DNA from: Crossaster papposus
Lineage: Eukaryota; Echinodermata; Asteroidea; Velatida; Solasteridae
Assembly (NCBI GenBank): GCA_037893245.1
Contig: JBAIAA010001105.1
Coordinates: forward strand, 1 to 64,000
Direction: 5' to 3'
Length of the DNA stretch: 64,000 bases
How positions within the stretch are numbered: position 1 is the stretch's first letter; each line of letters starts with the position of its first letter. The position numbers and the translations under genes were made by a program. Of this stretch, positions 1 to 9,398 are shown piece by piece. Below the pieces are notes generated by a model that had not been told where the DNA came from, did not search any database, and saw only the letters and a list, made by a program, of their open reading frames with translations.

Positions 1-290
1 TGACCCAAGAATTGCCCTTGAGGGGTTCATTTTGGAAAGGTCAAGGTCACTGGGGTCAAAGGTCAAATGTTAAGTCGTAGAGGTAAGAGGTCAAAAGTTT
101 ATTTCAGCACTGTCGCAAATGAAAAACATCAAGGTCAAGGTCATTCACAAACTCTTTGCCCTCGAGGGGTCATTTCTGGAAAGGTCAAGGTCGTTGAGGT
201 CAAAGGTCAAAAGTTTGTTTCAGCACTGTCGTGGATGGCAAACATCAATGTCAAGGTCAAGGTCATTCACTAACTCATTGTACAAAGTGG
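1..290. repeat. AGGTCA-rich tandem repeat (period about 142 bp)
   Basis: About two copies of a unit that runs GCCCTYGAGGGG, then TCAAGGTC, then a GTCAAAGGTCA block, then TTTCAGCACTGTCG. The second copy starts about 142 bp after the first. The units are dense in AGGTCA half-sites, including GGGTCAAAGGTCA near 55 and AGGTCAAAGGTCA near 197, and several TCAAGGTCA motifs. No credible coding is seen. The window edge may cut further copies. Confidence 0.75.
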
Positions 291-423
291 AATTCCCCAC
301 ATGAGATAAAGTGGGTATTCCCCAAATGAGATTCCCAATTTCAGCTGTATGTAAACATCATCATCAGCAGCAGCAGCAGCAGCAACACAAAGTTCTCCTG
401 CAGATTCCCATTTTTACATCAAA

Positions 424-642
424 GTGGTCCAAAGTATGTCTGCCAACAAATCCCAAGGCCAAACCCTCTCAAGAATCAGACTTTACCTAACCCAAGATTT
501 CTTCTCACATGGACAATTATACGTCGCCATCAGCAGAGTCCACAACAAACAGAACATCAAGATCGTCACCCACAATGGACATTTCCCACCGAAGCAAGGC
601 AACTACACAGACAACGTAGTCTACAAGGAAATTTTCACCTAA
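424..642 (+). pseudogene. Helitron-type PIF1-like helicase, C-terminal fragment
   Basis: The 72-residue reading frame contains SANKSQGQT followed by HGQLYVAISRV and ends GNYTDNVVYKEIF. This is the order of the last helicase motifs in the PIF1-like helicase domain at the C-terminus of Helitron Rep/helicase proteins (family knowledge). The frame opens upstream without a methionine that makes sense; the position-424 codon is GTG, so this is a fragment and not a gene start. No Rep domain, earlier helicase motifs or Helitron 3' end was recognised nearby. It would act in rolling-circle transposition in an intact element. A cellular PIF1 fragment is the alternative, but the NVVYKE ending favours Helitron. 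Confidence 0.7.
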
Positions 643-805
643 ACAACTTCATTCAGGCCACTTATTCTCCACTATGTAAGACTGCCAACACACTTATGCT
701 CATCAAACACACCCCCCCCCCCCCCCCCCCCCCCCACAACATCACCCCATCCCCAACTTCCCTTCTTCCGGTCATATATTACACCCACGGGTACTTTTGA
801 CTAGT

Positions 806-2019
806 TTATGCAAATCTACTGAGGCTACTTTTTCGCCTTGGATCATTGGGTTTTTGAAATCTTATGTTTTTCCTATATTTTGCGCCACATTTGTGGCGCA
901 TGACCTCGTATGCGAATACAGATAAGTATAGGCGGGGCTAAGATGTGGAGTGTCCAATCACAACGCGGTTGAAACCCGACGTCATCAAATTTGATGCAGC
1001 ATGACATTTAAGACAAAATGGCAGATATTCAGCGTCGTCTTTCGTCCGAAGATCTGTCGTGTTGTTTGAATTTTGCAGCGAAAATATTATCCCTCGAAGA
1101 TTTTAGACCCGAGCAGCGAAAGGCCATTAGAATCCTTTCTTCGTAGTCTTTGTGAATTTGCCGACAGGTTATGGGAAATCCGTCATTTTTCAGGCAGCCT
1201 GAGCCCCATTTTGCTCGGAGCTCGCACGTACGGCCAGGTACTCAGCGTCAGTTTTCAGCGTGTTCGGTCAGTTTCTTATCGCCGCATAATCGGCATTAAC
1301 CCAGGCATGCTGGTCTGTGCGTTATCGCCACATTGTATGGTCCAAGCATGGTCCAACGCTGTGGGGAGAGGGCACGTTTACGGCTGCAGAACCAACCTTC
1401 AAAGTGATCGCAATATCGTAATTTAAACAGGGACAAGTGTCTTATATCCTCAATAACTCCTCAGATTATTTTCTTGGCAAAATTCAGCCGGCAAGGCATT
1501 TAATTATCAGAGTTCCGCATTTTACCGAGCCACGGTTTTCAGATCAGCTGGATTAGATGCGTGCGATATAATGTAGGGCCAAGTTCGACACGTTTCAATA
1601 GAGTCGCGGCCTTCTCCAGTCACCGTGGTTGAAAACTTAAAACTAAGCAGCTAAACACAACTAGTTTTGACCAAAACATTGTCAACATTCAAGAAAATAC
1701 CCAGCAAAACGAGCGAAAATAACTGCGACCCTCACCAATCAAGCAAGACAGTTCAAATCTTCATGTCTAATTCCTACAAGCCTTCGTACAAATCACTAAA
1801 CTTTCTCCGATAAAATATGTCAACGATGGCGGTGTTCGTAAACACTTGCGAGCTAGCTATGACCTTTCACCGCTAGCTCAAATTATGCAGTTTCTACGCA
1901 ACGATCGACCAATAAGAAAACGACTATAAAGGTCAGCTTAATCTATTAGCATAATGAGCACCGCCCCCAAAACCTAATGATCCAAGGCGTTCGAGTATCC
2001 TCAGTTAGTTTGCATATAA
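806..2019. mobile_element. TIR element with TAGT target duplication and RecQ-like cargo
   Basis: The left end begins TTATGCAAATCTACTGAGG and the right end, reverse complemented, begins TTATATGCAAACTAACTGAGG. The inverted match continues about 50 bp through GCCTTGGATCATT. Both ends are flanked by TAGT (802-805 and 2020-2023), consistent with a 4-bp target duplication. The interior holds the start of a decayed RecQ-like helicase. No transposase was recognised, so the copy is non-autonomous or internally deleted. A 3-4 bp duplication with a helicase would fit the helicase-bearing Academ lineage, but that is inference. Confidence 0.65.
1018..1231 (+). pseudogene. RecQ-like (SF2) helicase N-terminal remnant
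   Basis: From the ATG at 1018 the frame reads MADIQRRLSSEDLSCCLNF and reaches FRPEQRKAIRIL before a stop near 1144. In another frame the sequence resumes as VVFVNLPTGYGKSVIFQ (about 1147-1198), followed by a stop. FRPEQ...AI (motif 0) and PTGYGKS (Walker A, motif I) in this spacing are the hallmark start of RecQ-family helicases. A short indel between the two blocks and later stops make it non-functional. Downstream motifs (DEAH box and beyond) were not found before the element ends at 2019. Its position inside a TIR element suggests transposon cargo and not a cellular RecQ gene. Confidence 0.65.
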
Positions 2020-2654
2020 TAGTGGCCGCGTGAGGTCGTTGTTTGAGCTCCGATTACCGCTGCGCTGTACGTACGGACGGGTAACGATGAACGCCTTGAC
2101 CAAGGCTAATGCCGAATCGGCATAGATGTTTAGTGGTACGGTTCGGAAGCGTAACTCTTCTTAACCTTTGTATTACAAACGAAAAATGTTGGTTTGAACT
2201 TTCCCGAAACAGTCAGGGTCACTTATAACGTACAGGTGGTATCGATAAAGTTAAAGTTTTATACCTAATTTCAAACGGCTAAGTAATAACCTAAAATCTT
2301 AAATAATCCTTCAAAATGTGTATTAATCGACGCAGTAATTAGCAAAGTTTCACTCAATGTTCCATTTTATCTTGAAACCACTACTTAAGAGATTTTATGT
2401 CAGTTTTTCCAAGGGCACTACCGAACTCTCGTCAAAACTTCGTCAAAACTCGCTGCCAATATTAAACTCATACTCGACCGTACACTTTATATTGTGGGCA
2501 ACGCTGCGCTCGAATGCAAACGTTGTGCGCCAGCGCAGAGCGAGTGGGTCTCCTCAGCTGCACTAGTACACACAGCTTGTACCATGTCATGAAACAGTCG
2601 CTGCTGCAACCCGGCCGCGCGCTTGTTTACGAGTACGACTACGAGTACGACACG
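2020..2654. other. Intergenic, nothing recognised
   Basis: No gene, repeat or motif that I can support lies between the RecQ-bearing element and the hAT MITE. A short GAGTACGACTACGAGTACGAC repetition just before 2655 abuts the MITE target site. Confidence 0.5.
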
Positions 2655-2662
2655 GTACGATC

Positions 2663-3395
2663 CAGGGGGGGGGGCGGAGGGGGGGCCCTTCGAGGCTGTG
2701 ATTGCGAAACGCTGGGGTACCGTCCATTCTCAAAATAGGGGGAACAATTTTCTCACGTGAAAAAGTAAGAGTTTTTGGCATCCAATCTTAACATCTTGTC
2801 TTTTGTAGTTGTACAACGTTGTTATTTACCTTAATTTTTATTATCCAATGACAACATTTGTATTGAAAATGAAAAAAAGCAGTCGAAAAATTTTTACGTT
2901 GACGTACCGTTGATGCACGTAGAGATTGTGCACAAATACTCAAACGACGTTGACAAATACCTCCCCTAAAAAGGGCAATAATAATCGATAAATTGTGAAA
3001 AATCGTGCTTCGAACCCACTCACTTTTTTCCATTGATACGTTAAAAAAGGATGTAGCAGTGATATACTGAATTTTTAAAAAAATCTGCCTGTGAACCCCT
3101 TGCGTTTTATCGTGTTGTTTTCGAACGAAAATGGCAGAAAATGACATCGCCCCAACAAAAATTCGTGTAGATCGTGCCTGTGTACCTGGCTTTGCGGACG
3201 TTGCATGAATCACTGAAATCGGGGAGCGAGCGCGGAGAAAATTTGTACGTGTTTCAATGGCGCGCTTCGAGAGGGCGATCTATACGTGTTTACTGTGTGA
3301 GATGTGTGGCTCATGAGCGTGGAAGAACGAATGAGATACATTTCAACGTTGGTGGCGCACTTTGTTGGGCCCCCCCCTCCGCCCCCCCCCCCCTG
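2663..3395. mobile_element. hAT-type MITE, copy 1
   Basis: Ends are CAGGGGGGG and CCCCCCCTG, with a near-symmetric GGGCGGAGGGGGGGCCC / GGGCCCCCCCTCCGCCC terminal pair. It is flanked by perfect 8-bp direct repeats GTACGATC (2655-2662 and 3396-3403). CAGGG ends plus an 8-bp duplication are diagnostic of hAT transposition. The 733-bp interior has no transposase; the reading frames inside it are chance. It is nearly identical to 16176-16904 and related to 35562-36329. Confidence 0.9.
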
Positions 3396-4477
3396 GTACG
3401 ATCGATAGACTTTGGCCTGTGACGTCACAGGCATCCCACAATGCAACTTCCAAGATGGCTACAGCAGAAGTTCAGTAGTATTTTTAGTCGCAGGGAAACT
3501 GCCATCGAATTTCCTTAATTTGCACGTCAAGAATTGATCGTGAGTACCCCCAAGCCAGTCAGGTTCTGCATGGACACATATGGAAGGCTATTTAGACGAT
3601 TTAGAGGTATGTTGTCAAGTATTTGTGTGGATTTTTGCGACATTTTGAACCACTTTCTAGAGCTTATCAGGTCGGGGACCAAAGCAAGATCTAGCGACGT
3701 CGCTAGACAACGAGCGACGATGACGTCACCGTACATGACATGACGTCATTCTTTTCTTAGGTTATTATTGTATTACGTCACTGCGTTGGCAAGCTCAGCC
3801 GACAAAAACCGCCTAGCGAAAAAAATGAGTCCTTTGCTCAACTTACGGTATGTATATAATTGTTAGTGTTAAATTGTTCCTAGTCTTCCAAGTTTATATT
3901 GCAAACTCCAAAAGCGTTTGCGAAAGGAAAGTTCTAAGTTTTAGCTAAACTTTTTGTAGGTTTATAAATGCTTCAGATAAGTTTCTTCATCAATCTACGT
4001 CTACAAATTCCATTATTTGTTTGTGAGTTTTCCAGGTTAAGCTGTTTAGAATAGTCTAAAACTAGCCCCCAGTTCCTCATTTCACTTTCGCTGTTGTTTT
4101 GTCTGCTACTTTTTGCCAGTTGTTCTCATATCAGCTAGCTGCGCTGGTAGTGGTACGTGTACTGCATGCAGCCGGGGTTCAGTTTATTTCAATTCACCAA
4201 AGCAATGTAGTAAAACAAATAAAATCAGAATCAAAATGTATTACACAAAAAAGAAACTAAATAAAAAAAAAAGGTTTATTGTACCAAGATTCAAAAATTA
4301 AACAAACGAATAGATAATTATTATGAATTATTAATAAATACCTAGGAGAGTTGAAGGCTTCTGATTGGCCGAGACTCGATCACGTGCCGGTCATTATATA
4401 TAGTAATATCATGGGTTTTCCAAGGGCCGTTTTCTAAACCCCGGCTTTGGGCTGCATTCTGGCCACACTACAGACGG

Positions 4478-5217
4478 TTTCCTAGTTCCGGATCGCAAAA
4501 AATATTCAGGCTGTTTTCGGCAAGTCTAATTCCTTGAAATTTAAATGAAATAGGTTTAGTAGTTTACCTTGAGTGTTGGAGAAACTACAGTTTTTGTTTC
4601 GAGATTTATGCTGTTCTTTAGTTGAAAATACGACGTCAAATATACCGACATCCCTTTTTCTAGTTGCGGATCAGCCGGATCGAGTATAAAAAACTGCTTC
4701 GTACATGAAAAATTATCACGCTAGAACCAACCCGAATCAAGCCTATATTTCTGATAAAGTATTAATTAATTTTTATAAATATGCAGTTTATAATAAATTT
4801 CAAATACTTTCACTTCCAATAAAGTTTAAAAAGAGGACTTGCAAGGAAATGCTTTGAAATGTTTTGTCCGTGTACGTACGTGTGTGGCGCGCGGCAACGA
4901 GCCGATAAACTTTGTCCCACCATGGAGGAATAAACTCCATGGTCCAACAGAACACGTCATATGAAATCGCTTCCGCGCGTACCGTTGATGCATGTATTTT
5001 ACGGGCGATCCGGAACTAGGAAAAAATGAACGTTCCGTCTTTGCAGATTTTTTAATACTGGAGACTTTTAGACTTATTTTTACTTATGTATCAAGAAGCT
5101 TGTATTCCTTTCAAAATGCACTTCATCTAAACAAATAGTATTGAGACCAAGCCATAACAAGGTAGGTTTTTATTTGAAGCGATCTGGAACTAGGACAAAT
5201 CCGGGACTAGGAAAACA
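4478..5217. repeat. Inverted-repeat element with repeated CCTAGTTCCGGATCGC motif
   Basis: The motif TTTCCTAGTTCCGGATCGC occurs at 4478 on the plus strand, and a variant occurs near 4660. Inverted forms occur near 5005, 5178 and 5200. Clustered direct and inverted motifs at both ends resemble the subterminal repeats of a non-autonomous DNA transposon. No coding is seen. Exact ends and target duplication are unresolved. Confidence 0.45.
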
Positions 5218-5357
5218 ACTGTACCACTGCTAAACTACATGAACAAAGCCAAAATACGGAAACGAAGCTGCGTTTGTAAAACGGCCTAAAAGAAGCCGCG
5301 AAGTCGCGAAATTCGGAGTATTTTCACCATTTTTCTCGTTAAAAAGGTATTTATTAA

Positions 5358-5524
5358 AGGTAATAACAGTGCGAGAACCCGGTTATTACTGCGTGGTAAT
5401 GACCGGGTTGGGGGATGACCGCTGGTAATGGACCTCGCCTTCGGCTCGATCCATTACCAGCGGTCATCCCCCAACCCGGTCATTACCACGCAGTAATAAC
5501 CGGGTTCTCGCACTGTTATTACCT
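5358..5524. repeat. Perfect hairpin, 75-bp arms and 17-bp loop
   Basis: Positions 5358-5432 are the exact reverse complement of 5450-5524, with a loop CCTCGCCTTCGGCTCGA. Each arm also holds a partial internal palindrome (CCGGTTATTAC ... GTAATGACCGG). Perfect identity between the arms implies recent formation or gene conversion. It could be a fold-back MITE. Confidence 0.92.
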
Positions 5525-5881
5525 AAATAAAGGCACCAGTAACCCCCCCCCCCCCCCACCCCCCAAAATGTTTTAAATTATAATAATTTTGTTTTAAACC
5601 TCCCATTGCAGCTATATGTATCTACCTAAATAAAAGTATCGCCTTTTTATGCAAGACATGTTGTATTTACTTAATACTATTTTTATATTTTATCCATTTT
5701 AGAGGGTCATGTCAACAGTAGAGTCTGCCTCTCCGACATCTTCGATAAATGTCATTACTTCTTCGATACAGTCTTCACAAAATCTGACTCTGAATCTGAC
5801 ACAAAGAAAAATGACAAAAGTTTTGCCAGTGCCTTGACTTTTTTTTTTGACTCAGCTGCCATGTATTTAGTGTCCGGATTA

Positions 5882-8044
5882 ATAATAATAATAATAATGT
5901 GAGCATTTATATAGCGCTCAAACACAGAAGAAACTGGTATCAGAGCGCTTAACAAAATACAAGGAACAAAAACTAAACCAATTAAAATAGAAAAGTCTTA
6001 AGATCTTTCTTGAACTTTGTTAATGATGTGGCGTGACGGATGCGCTGAGGCAAGTTATTCCATAGCTTAGGACCAGCAGCGTAAAAACCCTTGTCACCAG
6101 ACAGAGTGTTGGTTTTAGGTACCGTAACTAGTCTATCATCATCGCCTGAGCGAAGTCCGGATTTCTTCGATTGATAGGGAATGATGAGGTCTGAAAGATA
6201 CGTTGGTGCCTGATTGGTGAAACATTTGTATACAACAGTTAAAATCTTAAACACAATACGCGAGTGGACAGGCAACCAATGGAGTTGTTTGAGAAATGGC
6301 GACGCAAGATCATACTTTTTAGCCTGGAAAACAAGTTTGGCTGCACGATTTTGGAGACGCTGAAGACGTTTGATATCAGAAACATTTATACCATGAAGGA
6401 GAGAGTTAGCATAATCCAAACGCGATGTAACAAGAGCACGAACGGCGTGATGGCAAGTAGTCTGGTCAATAAACATTCTAATTTGAGATAAATTGCGGAT
6501 ATGGAAGTTTAGTGAACGACAAATCGAAGTCACATGGGTGGACATGTTCATATTTTGGTTAAATTCCACACCAAGATTTCTGACGGAGGTGGATGGCCTG
6601 ATGACAATATTACCAATCTTGAGAGAGATGTCCTGCAACGTATGTGATAATCTTGGAGTGACGGCAACAAAGAATTCAGTTTTAGTGTCATTTAATTGCA
6701 GCATATTATGCGTCATCCATGTTTTGATTTCAAGAATACAAGTGGTCAATGTCGACAAAGCATGTTTCACATCATTTGGGTCTCCAGGATCACAGGTAAT
6801 ATACACCTGGGTGTCGTCAGCGTAGAAATGAAATTTGACATTGGTATGGCGCTTAATGATGTCGGCGAGTGGATGCGTATAGAATGAAAAGGACTGTGGA
6901 CCGATGACAGAGCCCCATGTGGCAAGCCAAAATCAAGTGGTTGAGGCTCTGAGTATTCATTCGCGATTTTTACTTTGCAAGTCCGGCCAGTGAGGTACGA
7001 ATGAAACCAGTCGCGAACACTTCCAGTAATACCAAATATATTTGACATTCTGTTTAAAAGTATAGAATGATCAATTGTATCAAAGGCAGCAGACAAATCC
7101 AACAACACCAAGAGAACAGCCTGCCGATTATCAAGAGCGTGCATTATATCACTCTTGACTCTCAAAAAGGCCGTCTCAGTGCTGTTATTGGACTTGTATG
7201 CTGACTGGAATGGCTGATGCAGATTATTATCCTCCAAATGCTTGGAAACATGACGAAGAGCAGCTTTTTCGATTACTTTAGACAGAAAGGCAGTGTTAGA
7301 CACAGGTCTATAGTTCTTGAGAGTGTCGTGATCAAGCGTAGGCTTTTTCAAAAGTGGTGTAACAATAGCATCCTTAAGAGCTGAAGGAAAACTGCCAGTC
7401 GTCAACGATGAATTTATAATGGAAACCATAGCTGGGATGAAAATACTCAGGTTCTTCTTCAGGAGCCATGTAGGCAGCAGATCTAGTCCACAAGATTTAC
7501 TAGGAGCGGAGGAAACTAACTTTAAAATCTCATCATAATCAACGGGAACAAAATGAGACATAATCGGACCCTGGGTATGATCCTTACTCAGAAGAATGTC
7601 TGGCTCAGCATGCCCAGTCTCTGATGATTCAAGCGTTGAAGTTATATTCTGACGAATTTTAACAATTTTTTCAATGAAGAATTTGCTGAATCGATTGCTA
7701 AGAGATTTCATTGAATCAGTAGAAGGGAGTGCTTTGACTGATCTGTTGAGAAGCGTATTCACAACTTTGAAAACTGATTTAGAATCACAAGTTGTAAGTT
7801 GCTCTTTATAGTAGCGAGATTTTTCACTGCGAATTAATTTGGATAATTTACGAATCTGCTTAACATAAAGATGCCGATCATCTGTGTCACGCGATTTGTT
7901 CCATTTTCTTTCAAGTTTGCGTTTGGTGCACCTTGCATCACTTATTTCAGTGGTATACCAGAGCGGTTGATTACGAAATTTGTGTGTCCTTGTTCCATTT
8001 TGTTTCATCTGTGACGTTACGATTGACTCCTGAAAAAGAAACAA
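5882..8044 (-). mobile_element. Truncated LINE (CR1/L2-like group)
   Basis: Minus-strand non-LTR retrotransposon, 5'-truncated. It keeps the reverse transcriptase and C-terminal region, then a 3' UTR ending GAGCGCTATATAAATG and an (ATT)n tail at about 5881-5898. The microsatellite tail and the RT motif style (LLDLSAAFDTIDH) fit the CR1/L2/Rex1 assemblage. No endonuclease domain was recognised upstream of 8044. It lies inside the 3.67-8.77 kb inverted-repeat span. Confidence 0.8.
5982..8044 (-). pseudogene. LINE ORF2 remnant: reverse transcriptase and C-terminal region
   Basis: Two overlapping minus-strand frames make up one broken ORF2. The first (8044-6767) carries NYRPVS, SAYKSNNSTETAFLRV and LLDLSAAFDTIDHSILLNRM, then FGLPHGALSS, which replaces the expected G-LPQGS block. 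The second (6806-5982) starts just after the expected YADD site and runs to the C-terminal RLQRLQNRAAKLVF, LHWLPV and GPKLWNNLPQRIR motifs that end CR1/L2-type ORF2 proteins. A frameshift near 6900 separates the two parts, across the catalytic YADD region. The product would have copied element RNA at the target site; this copy is inactive. Confidence 0.85.
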
Positions 8045-8129
8045 AATGATAGGGTGCTCTGATAATGTTTTGTATTAAATTGCTTTAATTTAAATAATAA
8101 TTATTATTTTTTTTTTTTAATTTTTTTTT

Positions 8130-8160
<31 letters not shown>

Positions 8161-9398
8161 TTGGAGGAATTTGTGCCTCTATAGTTCATATTTATTTATC
8201 TATTGAATCATAGCACAATAAACCATAGAGAACAAACCTTTAAAAAATGTTGTTGTTTTTTGTCTGTGTAATATCTTGTTGGTTCTGATTTTAATAATTA
8301 TTTAAATATCCGAACCATATATAAATTATAGGTCTACAAAAAGCTTAGCAAAAACCTATTTTCCCTTTTGCAAATCATTGTTTTATTTTTTTAATCTACA
8401 AATTAAGCTTGGTTTTCCAAACCCAAGCTTCGTCTCCAATGAGGCTTCGTTCATGCAGTTTAGCAATGGTGACGAAGCCGTAACCGGAGCCTCTAAGCTA
8501 GGGTTTATAAAACCGCATAACGTTTGTTTCAGAGGGTATTTTACAAAATGTAGACGTGATCGTAAATCTACTTCACGGCATCAATGAAGATATTGACCCT
8601 TAACATTAATACATCGTAAGTTCAGCAAAACTTCCATTTGTTGTTTACAAAACTGTTTTTTTTGTCGGGCGAACTTGGTCATGTGACCTGACGTATGACG
8701 TCATCGTCGCTCGATCAAGCGATCGTTGTACAATCTAGCGTCGTCGCTGGATCTTGCTTTGGTCCCCGCCCTTCTTATAGGATTTCAATATCTTCTGGCT
8801 CGGCCTCTAGTAGCGCAAGATAATGCCCAAATGTTAAAAAAGCGATAACTAGAGGCCAGTAACTCGGTCTAGTATCTTTGTATGTCTGCATTTATTTTCC
8901 TCGAACACCTGTGGCCTGACACTGTGACAAGCACTGCAGCATTCATATTTGGCTTGGGTACTGGCAGGGCTAACATGGCAGGGATCCCGAGCAGACAGTG
9001 ACGGGGCCGGATTTTGTAATTACATAATTCGGGGCGATTAAATGGCAAAAATTGACTAATTCACTTTAACGTTAGTGACAGTAAGTGCAACAGTAGTAAT
9101 TGAGGGCGCTTTTCTTTTCACGCGCTGTATTTATTGAAAAAGTATTTTGATATCGCTGTAATCCGGCATCTTTTTGAACGGGCGACAATATGTTCATAGT
9201 GTAAGAATTTGTACGCGTTCGACGATCGACGACAGTCGTCAACAGGCTCACAATAATTGAGGACTTATTTATTTATTTATTTTATTTTATTTTATTTGTA
9301 TAACCAGGGAGCTCTAGAAAAAATTCTCATTGTAATCAATCACTACATCTAACATCTCTATGCGTCTTACAAACCGCTATTGTTTCATTATTCCATAG
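8045..9398. other. Non-coding, homopolymer and right inverted-repeat arm
   Basis: Contains a T-rich tract followed by a G tract (about 8106-8160), the right arm of the large inverted repeat (8320-8769), and a small hairpin with GGCCTCTAGT / ACTAGAGGCC near 8804-8857. An ATTTT-rich stretch lies near 9265-9300. No exon was recognised; in particular the zinc-binding start of a THAP domain expected upstream of 9399 was not found. Confidence 0.5.

Larger units (their letters stand above)
3672..8769. repeat. Large inverted repeat pair (possible TIR element or two opposed copies)
   Basis: The left arm (about 3672-3975) matches the reverse complement of the right arm (about 8320-8769). Shared blocks are GGGGACCAAAGCAAGATC, GAGCGACGATGACGTCA, CGACAAAAA, AACTTACG and CTTTTTGTAG. 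The right arm carries an extra block around 8398-8530. The span between the arms includes a smaller inverted-repeat element, a perfect hairpin and a LINE, so it could be one composite element or two facing copies of a small element. No target duplication could be fixed. Confidence 0.55.

Noticed and set aside
1073-1426. 117-aa frame
   Set aside because: Out of frame with the RecQ-like motifs, which read in other frames; no motif of its own.
2663-3446. Several 70-140 aa frames on both strands
   Set aside because: They fall inside or overlap a hAT MITE and recur in its other copies; non-coding.
6264-6887. Plus-strand frames of 63-110 aa
   Set aside because: Antisense shadows of the LINE ORF2 remnant.
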